From: PHBP01 sp035353255
GTDB taxonomy: Bacteria; Cloacimonadota; Cloacimonadia; Cloacimonadales; Cloacimonadaceae
NCBI GenBank assembly: GCA_035353255.1
Contig: DAOPZE010000001.1
Location: forward strand, 1-64,000
Reading direction: 5' to 3'
DNA length: 64,000 nt
A program made the position numbers and the translations under genes. This document shows positions 33,934 to 43,877 of the stretch, piece by piece (position 1 is the stretch's first letter; each line of letters begins with the position of its first letter). Under the pieces are notes generated by a model that saw only the letters and a program-made list of their open reading frames with translations, was not told the DNA's origin and ran no database searches.

Positions 33934-36900
33934 ATGTATATAGATCATAGATATGAGGTTCTGGAGAGCCTTGGTACCGGTTCTTGGGCAAACGTTTACA
34001 AGGTACGGGATACTCGTACTGATAAGCTTTATACCTTAAAACTCTTCCAATACCTGCCATCCGAAGAGCTATATGCCAGATTCAGCGCCGAAGAAATGCA
34101 CCATATTACCAAGATCGAGCATCCCAACCTCAGCCATGTCGTGGATTTCGGACATGTCGGCGATCATGTTTACTACATCAGTGATTACTTCGAAGGTAAT
34201 ACCCTGAATACATTCAAGTTCGGTAGAACCAAGGTGGATCAGCTCTATGACATCATTGTGCAGATCGCGTACGCCTTGCATGCCTTGCATGAACAGAATA
34301 TCCTCCACAAAGACCTTAAGTTGGAAAACGTCCTCTATCACGTGGAAGGAAAGGATGTTCGAGTCAAGCTTATCGATTATGGTTTTACCAAGATAGACCC
34401 GGTCAAGGATAAAAAGTACGTCTCAGGGACTCTCCCTTATATCGCGCCGGAGATATATACAGGCAAAGCTCCCGATCGAAGGAGCGATTTCTACTCCTTA
34501 GGCGTTATCTTATATAGAATATGCACAGGGAGTTTCCCTTACAATATCGACCAGATCAATGCCCTTATCACTGGAAACCAACGCTATTTCATTCCGACCT
34601 TCCCGTCAGAATTGAATAAAGACATCCCTCTCCCCCTGGAGAAATTCATCCTGATCCTTCTGGAACGCAACCCGGATAACCGGTTCAATTCCTGCGAAGA
34701 GATCATCAGCTATATCAACCGCATCCACTACAAGGAATACTCCTTCTCCGAATCATGGTCGATGGTCAACACTCTTAGGTTTAACAGCTATATAGTAAGA
34801 GAAAAGTACTCGCATCAACTCCTGGATTTTATTCCGGCGGTCGGGGCAAGAAATGGCAAGATCATCTCTCTGATCGGTGGTGATGGGCTAGGTAAAGACA
34901 GCATTCTCTCGCTGTTTCGTTACCATTTGCTGAGCGGTGAGTATTTCCTCTTTGACTATAGCTGTACAAAGACTGATCATGAAGCTTTCTTCGCGTTGAT
35001 CAAGGAATACCTGCATTCATTGAACGATCAGGAACTCAAGAACGACACTGCCTTAAACAAGATATCAGAGAAATTCAAGAGCTATCTCTTTGCTTCTGAG
35101 AAAGATGCCAAAGGTATATCCCAATCCGTGGAGGAGCTGCAAATTGACTTTCAGGCGGTCAGGTCGCTGCTGCTGGAACTATCTGAACGCAAACCGATCA
35201 TCTTTATAATCCGAGACTTCCAGTATGTCCACCATCATACTGTGGATTTTCTCAATTTCCTCTCCGGATTCCTGGTTCAATCAAGGATAATGGTCGTCCT
35301 TAGCTGCAACGATTTCAATAAGGTCAAGCAGATCGATCATACAATACTGGTAAACATCCCTCCGCTCTCATTCGAAGAAACCAGGCAGTATATCAGTAAA
35401 CTGCTGAATACAGAGCCAAATCAGGGCTTGTTGGATGCCATCGCCTACCGGAGCGCCGGTAATCCGCATTTTATCAGAGAAATGCTGGTAGATATGATCA
35501 TCCGCAAGACGATAGAATATTCAGATGGACTGAAGCTCCCTGATGATCTAAACGATTATGTTTTGCCGGCAAGACTGCTGCACTCGATCTTCTCGCGCAT
35601 GAGCAGGTTGACCAGCGCCAATTATCAATATCTGCAAAAACTATCGGTTGTTCAGACAACACTGACCAGGGAACTCATTCTCAGTATTCTGGGGATCACT
35701 GATATAGAGCTCTACAGTCTCCTCAATGAGAGTACCTATAATGAGATGCTACAGAAGGAGGATAAGCACTATAGTTTCTCCTTCCCAGAGGCAAAGGCAA
35801 GACTTTGGGATGAGACTGACCCTGATGAACGGATCAGGATTTCACAGAAGGTTCTTGATTTCTATGATTCAAAAGTTATCCACGATATCCCGCTGTGCAA
35901 AGGTATCATCAGCAATGCGGAGATAACAGGAGATACCAGAAGAACGCGGGATTACCTCTTGAAACTCTACTATCTCCTCGATGCCGAACACGAGCAGGAA
36001 CAGGCTTACGATACAATGCTCAGGATCCTGGAGCTGGACGCTGACGCCAAAGTCAAAGTTGGCTACCAGGAATTCATCCATGACCTTTCCGCTTTTCACT
36101 CCAAGACAGAAATGACCGGATTCTATAAACAGGCTTCCCGTTTGTTGAAGAAGATGAACAAAATACCGGAAGTGTTTGAGAAGTACCTCTTGCTTGGCAC
36201 GATAGATCTGCTTTCAGAGAATCTGAAGGAAGCTCTGAAACACTATGGTATAGCCGAGAACCTTGCGCTGACCGGTAAGCAGAAGATCCTCTGTTGGCAG
36301 TATTTCACCCAGATATACACACGTATCGATCCAAGGAAGATGAAGCACTATCTGGATAAGATCGCGGCTTATGATCTTCCTCAGGATATGCAGATCCTCT
36401 ACATCGACCGGCTCGCAGTGTACTACTCCATCATGAAAGACACCGATAAAGCGATAAAAACCATTGAGACTTTCTTTGCTCAACTACCTCCTGAGCATGA
36501 CACAGCAGTGATGATCAGACTAGCCGCAATGCACAACGATCTGGGTGTGTTCTACGGAGATCTGAAGAACATCGAAGAGGCAAATCAACATCTCAATATG
36601 GCCCTGAATATCTGGAACCGATATAATATCAAGAGATTCCTTGCTTTGATATATAACAACATCTCAGACCTGTATCTTAAGCAGGGTTTTACCATCCAGT
36701 CAGAACACTATTCCGATCTTGCATACGCCTCCGCGGATGAGCTGAACCTGCCTCTGATGAAAGCTCTTGCGTTATTGAATCAGGGCGAAGCCAAGATCAA
36801 GATGGGGAAATTCCTCGAAGCAGAAAGTAAATTGCTCGAATCTCAAGAATTGATCGAGAGAATCGGAAACACAAAGTATCTTGATTCGATAAAGCGGAAC

Positions 36901-39396
36901 CTTGCTCTGGCAAAAAGCAAGATCAGAGGCTTTGGCTATTACTTTAAATTCCTCCAGGAAAGCGAACCAGAACTCATCGACGGGTATGTCCGCGAGATCA
37001 ATCCTTTGGTGAAGACTTATTTCTACTATCTGCATGAGATGTCCAATCCCAAAAAACTTAGGAAATTGATCAGGAAGAATGTTCAGATCAATTACAAACA
37101 CATCCTCGAGGAAGAGTTTTATCACAATGTTCTAAGTCTTTTGGCAATAACCGAAAAAGACTACGCGACTGCCCTCAATGAGCTCAAGATGGCGACAAAA
37201 TTCGCCGGAGATATAAACAGTAATTATGCTATGGCAGTGTTCTATTTCTATCAGATCATCTGTTATTACGGACTTCGAGAGTATAAGAAAGCAGCTGAGT
37301 TGATCGAAAACGCCAAGCCTTTAGTGGTTGATAATCAGTACAATTATTGGCACCGTAATATCCAGATCATGGAGTTGAAACTGGATATGGTTAATCCTGA
37401 AGTGCCTCTGCGTAACATACTTCGCAGAACCAACGATCTGATGCTTTTATGCAGAGAAGAAGAATATTATCAGCTTATCGTTGAGCTTTATCAGATAAGG
37501 GTTCAGCTCCTTCTGGAACTGAGCGCGACTGAAAAAGCTTCTGCTTGTTTTGAGGAATACAAGCGTTTCCTCGAAGAGATCACGCTGAGTATAGCCGAAG
37601 ATGACAGGCAAAATTATCTTCTGGTTAACCAATACGCGCTGAAGAGCATCACGAAGTTTGATCTTGTCGAATTCGTTTCACGCAGAAAGGACCAGAGAAA
37701 CAGCTGGAATGAGCTTCTGGTCAATATAGCTAATATCAACACATTGGACAGGATAATCTTCCTGATCGAAAAGGGCATAACTCAGGTTCTTTCACCCTGG
37801 CAGTTCAGACTCATGGAGTATTCAGACCGTATAGGCAGCTTTTATACTTTTCAGAGTTACAACTGCGATAAGGATGTCAATATCGCCCCGGAACTACACC
37901 CTTACATCGAGAAGTCCATCAAAGCGGATAACTTGACCACGCTCTTCTTCCAGAACCAGAACATCATGGTAATCCCTCTGCTTACGGGAACCAAACGTAT
38001 TGGAGTTCTGCTGTTAGCTGATGATGGGGAGCTTGAGTTTACCAAACACGAGATATCGATCATGCGCAGCATCAAACAACATCTGACTGCTCTCCTCGTC
38101 AGGATAAGAGACTATACTCAGATCACGATGAGGATCGATAAGATGAACCAACTGATGAGTATCTCCCACGAGTTGATGCGAGTCACGGATACTGTCGAAC
38201 TTGAACATCAGATCGTTTCAGCATTTATTGATATAACGAATAGCAGCAGAGGATTCCTGATCAAGAGAGATGCGGAAGGTAACAACCTCTATCAGATCCA
38301 GCTTGATCGCTCCAAACAGATACTCTCTTCAATATCTGGCATCAGTAAGACAGCATTGAGCGTGTGCCAGGCAACTATGGAGCCGGTCTCGACCTTTAAC
38401 GCGATAGAAGATAACCGGTTCAAGAACTCTATCAGTGTTCAGGACTATGAAATACACACGATATTCTGCACACCGATCGTAGTTGATAATGTCAGCTATG
38501 GTATCATATATCTCGATAACCTCCTGGAAAACAACAGGGAAATGTACCTCAATCAAGAGATCCTGACTCTTTTGATCGAACAGGTGACCGTAGCATTCAA
38601 GAACGCCGCACAATACGCTGCAGTGTTGCAAAAAAGCTCTGAGATCAATGCGTTTGAACAACTCAAAGATGAGTTTATGGCAATCGTTGCTCATGAGCTC
38701 AATACGCCTCTTACAACTCTGCAAGGCTATGTTTCAAGACTCAAGAGAAATCTGTATGTGGACGAGGAAGAACGAGTAGAGATCGTGCAGAAGATAGAAA
38801 CATCGGTTAAAAAGTTAATTCTGACTATCGGTGATATAACTACCATGAATAACTATAATATCAAGACTTCGCTGACAAAATCCATCGTGCCTATAGAAGA
38901 GATCATTGAATTGGTTCAGCAGGAAGTCGAGATACTCTCACGCAAACGCAAGATGTTCATCAAGCTAGAGATCGAAAAAGACCTGCCACAGCTTTACGCG
39001 AACTGGGAAGCCTTGCATCTGATGCTCTATAATATCGTGCTAAACGCGATCAGATTTACTAATGACTTCGGAACGATCATTATTGGCGCCAGAAGATCAG
39101 CTTTCCAGCAAGAGAAACTCGATGGTAAGGACGCAATGGTCATTTATGTTCAGGATAACGGTATCGGTATCCCAGAATACCAGATCAAGAATGTCTTCAG
39201 GAAGTTCTATGAACTCAATGAGATCTATGCGCATAAGTCCGGTATGGTGGAATATCGATCCAGCGGCTTGGGGCTTGGACTCGCCACATCCAGAAGGATT
39301 GCGGAACTTCATGGCGGTAACATCTGGATCAAGAGTAGAGAAAACGAAGGAACGACTGTCTTCATGACTATTCCTTTCAAGTCCGGAGGCAATTGA
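33934..39396 (+). CDS. Giant Ser/Thr kinase - AAA ATPase - TPR - GAF - histidine kinase hybrid
   Basis: 1820 residues, no membrane helix. Ser/Thr kinase domain (1-265): GTGSWANVYKV loop, ATP Lys36, HKD with Asp127, DYG at 148-150 in place of DFG, APE at 171-173. Next an AAA/STAND-like ATPase (about 300-560): Walker A GGDGLGKDS and a Walker B-like IIFIIRDFQ. Then a long TPR-rich helical region (about 650-1270), a GAF-like region (about 1270-1390), a clearer GAF domain (about 1410-1560), and a complete histidine kinase: HELNTPL with His1587, N-box NIVLNAIRF, DNGIGIP, GLGLGLA. This architecture resembles the large STK/HK hybrids of cyanobacteria and myxobacteria. No receiver gene adjoins; instead an exported TPR protein and an outer-membrane barrel follow within four bases. 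Confidence 0.9.
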   Translation: MYIDHRYEVLESLGTGSWANVYKVRDTRTDKLYTLKLFQYLPSEELYARFSAEEMHHITKIEHPNLSHVVDFGHVGDHVYYISDYFEGNTLNTFKFGRTKVDQLYDIIVQIAYALHALHEQNILHKDLKLENVLYHVEGKDVRVKLIDYGFTKIDPVKDKKYVSGTLPYIAPEIYTGKAPDRRSDFYSLGVILYRICTGSFPYNIDQINALITGNQRYFIPTFPSELNKDIPLPLEKFILILLERNPDNRFNSCEEIISYINRIHYKEYSFSESWSMVNTLRFNSYIVREKYSHQLLDFIPAVGARNGKIISLIGGDGLGKDSILSLFRYHLLSGEYFLFDYSCTKTDHEAFFALIKEYLHSLNDQELKNDTALNKISEKFKSYLFASEKDAKGISQSVEELQIDFQAVRSLLLELSERKPIIFIIRDFQYVHHHTVDFLNFLSGFLVQSRIMVVLSCNDFNKVKQIDHTILVNIPPLSFEETRQYISKLLNTEPNQGLLDAIAYRSAGNPHFIREMLVDMIIRKTIEYSDGLKLPDDLNDYVLPARLLHSIFSRMSRLTSANYQYLQKLSVVQTTLTRELILSILGITDIELYSLLNESTYNEMLQKEDKHYSFSFPEAKARLWDETDPDERIRISQKVLDFYDSKVIHDIPLCKGIISNAEITGDTRRTRDYLLKLYYLLDAEHEQEQAYDTMLRILELDADAKVKVGYQEFIHDLSAFHSKTEMTGFYKQASRLLKKMNKIPEVFEKYLLLGTIDLLSENLKEALKHYGIAENLALTGKQKILCWQYFTQIYTRIDPRKMKHYLDKIAAYDLPQDMQILYIDRLAVYYSIMKDTDKAIKTIETFFAQLPPEHDTAVMIRLAAMHNDLGVFYGDLKNIEEANQHLNMALNIWNRYNIKRFLALIYNNISDLYLKQGFTIQSEHYSDLAYASADELNLPLMKALALLNQGEAKIKMGKFLEAESKLLESQELIERIGNTKYLDSIKRNLALAKSKIRGFGYYFKFLQESEPELIDGYVREINPLVKTYFYYLHEMSNPKKLRKLIRKNVQINYKHILEEEFYHNVLSLLAITEKDYATALNELKMATKFAGDINSNYAMAVFYFYQIICYYGLREYKKAAELIENAKPLVVDNQYNYWHRNIQIMELKLDMVNPEVPLRNILRRTNDLMLLCREEEYYQLIVELYQIRVQLLLELSATEKASACFEEYKRFLEEITLSIAEDDRQNYLLVNQYALKSITKFDLVEFVSRRKDQRNSWNELLVNIANINTLDRIIFLIEKGITQVLSPWQFRLMEYSDRIGSFYTFQSYNCDKDVNIAPELHPYIEKSIKADNLTTLFFQNQNIMVIPLLTGTKRIGVLLLADDGELEFTKHEISIMRSIKQHLTALLVRIRDYTQITMRIDKMNQLMSISHELMRVTDTVELEHQIVSAFIDITNSSRGFLIKRDAEGNNLYQIQLDRSKQILSSISGISKTALSVCQATMEPVSTFNAIEDNRFKNSISVQDYEIHTIFCTPIVVDNVSYGIIYLDNLLENNREMYLNQEILTLLIEQVTVAFKNAAQYAAVLQKSSEINAFEQLKDEFMAIVAHELNTPLTTLQGYVSRLKRNLYVDEEERVEIVQKIETSVKKLILTIGDITTMNNYNIKTSLTKSIVPIEEIIELVQQEVEILSRKRKMFIKLEIEKDLPQLYANWEALHLMLYNIVLNAIRFTNDFGTIIIGARRSAFQQEKLDGKDAMVIYVQDNGIGIPEYQIKNVFRKFYELNEIYAHKSGMVEYRSSGLGLGLATSRRIAELHGGNIWIKSRENEGTTVFMTIPFKSGGN

Positions 39397-39399
39397 TTC

Positions 39400-42294
39400 A
39401 TGAACAGAGTAGTCATTGTGTCTCTGATCATGCTCTTCATGACCGGAGTCTCGCTTTTCTCTCAAACACCAAAAGAGATATACGACTATGAATATATAGT
39501 GGCTCTGTATGAACAGCAGGCTGACAGTACGGCTCTGACTGAGATAGAGTCCTTTTCCTTCGCGTATCCTAACAGCGCTTATCTTCCCTCTGTAATGTTC
39601 ATGGAAGCCGAGATCTACTACTTTAGCGGTAATTTTGCCAAAGCTAATATTACATACAACAAGCTACTCCCCAGGATCAATGACATCTCAGCATTGAGTG
39701 ATGTCTATCTTCATGATGCAGTGAGCCTGTATTACTTATCACAGTATGATTATGCCAGGGAGCGTCTTGAGTATCTTCAAAAGCTTACTGACGATGAAGA
39801 ATATACCTCACAGGCATCCCTGTGGTTAGCTAAAACGACCTTCGCTGCAGGTCAGTATTTCAGCAGTGAAAAGTACTATCGCCAAGCTATTGAGCTCTTT
39901 CCTGATGACAAGGCCATCAGATTCGAGCACTTCACCTGCCTGCTGAGACTATCAAGGGAGGACGAAGCATCCGCCATCTTTGATTCGTTACCGACCGACG
40001 AAACCTATAGAAACCAATATCTGGAAGCATTACTAGCCTATTATCTGGGTAATTCTCAATACAGCAGTTTCCGGGAACTGGTAAGAAAGAACAACATTAC
40101 CTTCCCGAATGACGATCAAAACCTGCAGTTACTGATCATTCAGTATTACTACATGATGGAAGACTATACAGTCACTGATGCGTTGTTACTGCAAATCCCA
40201 TACTCAACTCCCAAACTCGACTTCTACAGGGCACTGATAAACAAACAAAAGGGACATATTGCACAAGCTGACTCTCTCTTTGCAATATTGACCAGGGGGG
40301 ACGATCCTGAACTGGCTGTTCTGAGCTACCTTGAACGACTCAGAATCCTCTTCCTCGCTTCTCCTTCCGACGCTATGCAGCAGCTTCAGTCTTTCATGGA
40401 TTCTCCCCATGCAGCTCGATATAAAGGTGTTGGCCTCTTACTTTCGGGCATATTCGCATATCAAGCAGGGGATTATATTAAGTCCATAAGTTATCTGAAC
40501 AGCAGCCAAGCATTCCAACTCGATGGTGAGCAACTCGAAAGAGCAGCTTCACTGATCCCCAAGAACTGGTACAAGCTCAATGAGTTCGACCGAGCGACAG
40601 CAGGATATAACCGCTATTTAAACCTATACCCAGAGGGTCGTTATCGTGATCAAGCCTGGTTTGATTTGGGAATGATAGACTACAATAGAAAGGATTACCT
40701 AATCGCCAGATTCTACTTCCAGAATCTGCTGAACGAGAAGCCATCTGAATCCTATCTCTCCGACGCAGGTCTTTATCTGGGTGAGATATGTTTCTTCCGG
40801 GGTGAGTATAATGAAGCGATCCCGTATTATCTTCATTCCTCTACCGGCACCACAACCAATCCTTTTTTATTGCTCCGCACTGCTCAGTCTTACTACTTCC
40901 TTAAAGACTACACCAATGCTGACAAGTACCTTCAACAGGTGACTGATCCTGCTTTCGAAAGCGATAAACTCCTGCTCAAAGGCAGTATACTATTCGACCA
41001 ATATCAATATCGTGCTGCGCTGGATACTTACAACCAAGCTATCGAGATCACTTCAAATCCCATGCAACTGACTGAGCTACTTAGCTATAAAGCGCTGACT
41101 TTATACCAATTGAAGCAATTCAAAGAGGCATCAACCCTGTTTCTTGAGTTATCCAGCTTAAAAGAGAGCCCGGATACTTATCTCTATCTTTCTGCAAAAT
41201 CAGCCTATCAAGGCGGGAATTATCCTCAGGCACTTCAACTTTATGACAGGTTCATAGACAACTACCCTGATTCGGATTATATCCTGGATGTAAGCTCAGA
41301 GATAGCCACGATCAATTACAACCAGGGAAACTTCTCAGAGTCTCTTGATAATTGGATATCTATCCTGCGGCGGTACAAGACAAAACAAGGTTTCGAACCC
41401 GCAGAACTTCAGCTCCTTCAGAATGTTTTTTCTGGGATTGAGCTTTGCCTCATCCAGTCTCAGGATCTGGAAGACGCGGAAATGATCATGGATATGATCG
41501 ACAGCTTTACTTCAGACTACATCAAGTTTGAGCTGCAATACATCCTGGTCAAGCTCTACGCTTCACGTGACCAATGGGAGGATCTGATCTCTGAAGCCGA
41601 TAGCATTCGCTCAGCAATGCCTTCCATGTACACTTCAGATATTGAGCTTCTCGTGGTTGAATCCCTTATCAGGCTGAATCGATACACTGAGGCTGACAGT
41701 CTTTTGACCATTTCTTATGCTGTTGACCAGAATCCTAAAACACTATTGAAATGGGCTGAACTCGATGAACTCAATAGAGACTATTCCGATGCTCTCGACA
41801 AGTATCAGAAGCTCTACGCCCGGACTCCCGATCCCCAACTCTGGCTTAAAATGCTGCAATGCTCCGCACAGCTTGATTTCTCCGGCTTCCGCGAACTTTG
41901 GAACATAAACAACCAAACCCAATATGAACTTCCGGATGCAGATCTGATTTATCTGCAATATCTCTTGAGAATCACTGACTACGAGTCTGCAAGGCGTTTT
42001 GCCGAAGCAATGCTATTGAAGAACTTCAATCCTGCAATCCATTCTCAGTGCTACCTCGTCCTGGCGAAGATCCAGTACGATCTGGCTCAATACACGGATT
42101 GTATTAGCTCTCTGCAAAGAATCAAGCTTGTATTTCGGGATTATCCTGATGTGATCCGGGAAGCCAACTACTTCCTGATCAAGTCCATGTACCAAAGCGG
42201 TCTCAAGTACGAAGCCCAGTCTCTCTACAATGATCTGCTTCCGGAGCTGACTGCTGATATGATAAACGATCTTACGGAGATGATGAGTGAGTAA
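39400..42294 (+). CDS. Exported TPR-repeat protein
   Basis: 964 residues, signal peptide 1-22 (MNRVVIVSLIMLFMTGVSLF). Nearly all the rest is tandem tetratricopeptide-like helical repeats, with pairs such as DQAWFDLGMIDYNRKDYLIARFYFQNLL and ALDTYNQAIEI. The profile is that of a periplasmic or outer-membrane scaffold related to BamD/YbgF-type TPR proteins. It starts three bases after the hybrid kinase gene and overlaps the barrel gene by eight bases, so all three are coupled. The partner is unknown; the barrel is the obvious candidate. Confidence 0.85.
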   Translation: MNRVVIVSLIMLFMTGVSLFSQTPKEIYDYEYIVALYEQQADSTALTEIESFSFAYPNSAYLPSVMFMEAEIYYFSGNFAKANITYNKLLPRINDISALSDVYLHDAVSLYYLSQYDYARERLEYLQKLTDDEEYTSQASLWLAKTTFAAGQYFSSEKYYRQAIELFPDDKAIRFEHFTCLLRLSREDEASAIFDSLPTDETYRNQYLEALLAYYLGNSQYSSFRELVRKNNITFPNDDQNLQLLIIQYYYMMEDYTVTDALLLQIPYSTPKLDFYRALINKQKGHIAQADSLFAILTRGDDPELAVLSYLERLRILFLASPSDAMQQLQSFMDSPHAARYKGVGLLLSGIFAYQAGDYIKSISYLNSSQAFQLDGEQLERAASLIPKNWYKLNEFDRATAGYNRYLNLYPEGRYRDQAWFDLGMIDYNRKDYLIARFYFQNLLNEKPSESYLSDAGLYLGEICFFRGEYNEAIPYYLHSSTGTTTNPFLLLRTAQSYYFLKDYTNADKYLQQVTDPAFESDKLLLKGSILFDQYQYRAALDTYNQAIEITSNPMQLTELLSYKALTLYQLKQFKEASTLFLELSSLKESPDTYLYLSAKSAYQGGNYPQALQLYDRFIDNYPDSDYILDVSSEIATINYNQGNFSESLDNWISILRRYKTKQGFEPAELQLLQNVFSGIELCLIQSQDLEDAEMIMDMIDSFTSDYIKFELQYILVKLYASRDQWEDLISEADSIRSAMPSMYTSDIELLVVESLIRLNRYTEADSLLTISYAVDQNPKTLLKWAELDELNRDYSDALDKYQKLYARTPDPQLWLKMLQCSAQLDFSGFRELWNINNQTQYELPDADLIYLQYLLRITDYESARRFAEAMLLKNFNPAIHSQCYLVLAKIQYDLAQYTDCISSLQRIKLVFRDYPDVIREANYFLIKSMYQSGLKYEAQSLYNDLLPELTADMINDLTEMMSE

Positions 42295-43777
42295 GTTCTT
42301 CACTTGGGGATTCCTGCTCCTTGCCTTTTTCGTGACAGAACTACCATCTCAGGTATACCAATTGCCGGATGTAAACGTGAAGGTCGAATCCCCGATCAAA
42401 GCCTATATCTATAAAAAACCACTCAGCTATGATCCTGATAGTTTGCGCCAGGAACACTTCCCGGTGTTTCTTCCCGTTGTCAAACCAGAGATTACCTACG
42501 CCAGTATCTTGCCCTATTACCCTCCCGTTCGCTATCATGCGAACCTAAATCTTTCTTCACGGGCAAACCTCCTGGCAGACTTCAACTACTATCCCGGGTT
42601 AAAGAATCTGAAGAGTGTAGGCGCAAGTTTTGATTGGTACACCAGGAAATCAGATTGCCATTCCAGTCTTATTGATCTTTCCGCAATTTCTCAATTTGGT
42701 CAAAACAGAGTTGCTTTCCAGATCGATCTTGCGGATAACTCACGCAAATCGTTCAGTCAAAGCACCAACAGATTTAATGTGACTCATTCAATAGATAGCC
42801 TTCAGATCAAGACGATAACCATCAAACATCCTAAAACCTCACTGAACTTACTCAGCTTTTCTGAATCAGATCCTGGTTTCGATCATGACTCAAGCACTAT
42901 CGGTTTGGATCATTCCAGCCGTATCGTATTCAGTGAAAGACTCATTGCTCTGCACTTCGTGACCGATCGAAAGGCAACAGCTCTCGATCTTGACTATGTA
43001 CTGCCAGGGAAAATATCTCTATTTGACAATGTAACCTTGGGCATGATCACAGATTTTTCCCACTTTCTACCCGCTTTCTCAGCTCACTATTGTACTTCAC
43101 CAGGAACTAACAGCACTATAAGTCTATCTCTGTCTCCCTATTGTGAAAGCGTCCCCCCCCTGCCTTTAGATGGTTTGCACCGCTGGACTGAACTTAGTGA
43201 AGCTCACAGGATAACCCTTATTCCCTGGAATCTTAACGCCAATGTTATGTATCGTCTCAAGCAGCGTTTTTTTGATGCTCCTCCAGAGATTAAGCTATCA
43301 TTCTCTTCAATCCAGGCTGTTAACTATCCGATCCTGTCACCCGGTACAAGCCTTTCAGTTCCTAAAACCAGCTACCAGGATATCTTCAGGAACGATCTAA
43401 TAGCCTCTGCCAAAGCTAAATACCAGGGAATTGAGTTCGAGCAGTCTCTCTCATTAAGCCTTCAGTATCTGACAGATATGTCCTGGCACCGTAAGCCTTA
43501 TGAAGCTTTGTTCAACCTGAGTACCACTGCCAGCAAGAGCATCGGTAAATTGGATCTGGGCCTCTGCTTTGAGCAGGATTACAATCGTGTTGATCACAAC
43601 TATCGTCATCTACCGGAATCGATCGATCTTTCGCTCAAAGCATCATATCAAATCTGCAGCTATTGGCAGCTAAACGCATCGCTCTTGAATCTTTTCAATA
43701 CCGATAACACCTTGTATAATTCTCTGCCGTCCCAAAGACGTGAGCTTTGGATCGGTTTCCGGTTTCTGGGAGTATAG
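42287..43777 (+). CDS. Predicted outer-membrane beta-barrel protein
   Basis: 496 residues, signal peptide about 1-21 (ends LPSQ). After a short proline-rich linker, the sequence alternates in amphipathic strands to the C-terminus, which reads WQLNASLLNLFNTDNT then RRELWIGFRFLGV, as in the last strands of TonB-dependent receptors. A plug domain and TonB box are not recognisable, so it may be a simple barrel. It overlaps the TPR gene by eight bases. No close family recognised. Confidence 0.72.
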   Translation: MSKFFTWGFLLLAFFVTELPSQVYQLPDVNVKVESPIKAYIYKKPLSYDPDSLRQEHFPVFLPVVKPEITYASILPYYPPVRYHANLNLSSRANLLADFNYYPGLKNLKSVGASFDWYTRKSDCHSSLIDLSAISQFGQNRVAFQIDLADNSRKSFSQSTNRFNVTHSIDSLQIKTITIKHPKTSLNLLSFSESDPGFDHDSSTIGLDHSSRIVFSERLIALHFVTDRKATALDLDYVLPGKISLFDNVTLGMITDFSHFLPAFSAHYCTSPGTNSTISLSLSPYCESVPPLPLDGLHRWTELSEAHRITLIPWNLNANVMYRLKQRFFDAPPEIKLSFSSIQAVNYPILSPGTSLSVPKTSYQDIFRNDLIASAKAKYQGIEFEQSLSLSLQYLTDMSWHRKPYEALFNLSTTASKSIGKLDLGLCFEQDYNRVDHNYRHLPESIDLSLKASYQICSYWQLNASLLNLFNTDNTLYNSLPSQRRELWIGFRFLGV

Positions 43778-43877
43778 GACTTTTCAACGATGAAATATGC
43801 AACTGTAATGCTAATAACTATCTCTCACAATGCAATTTGTATATAAACTCATATAAATAAACGTAAAAGGAGTCAGT

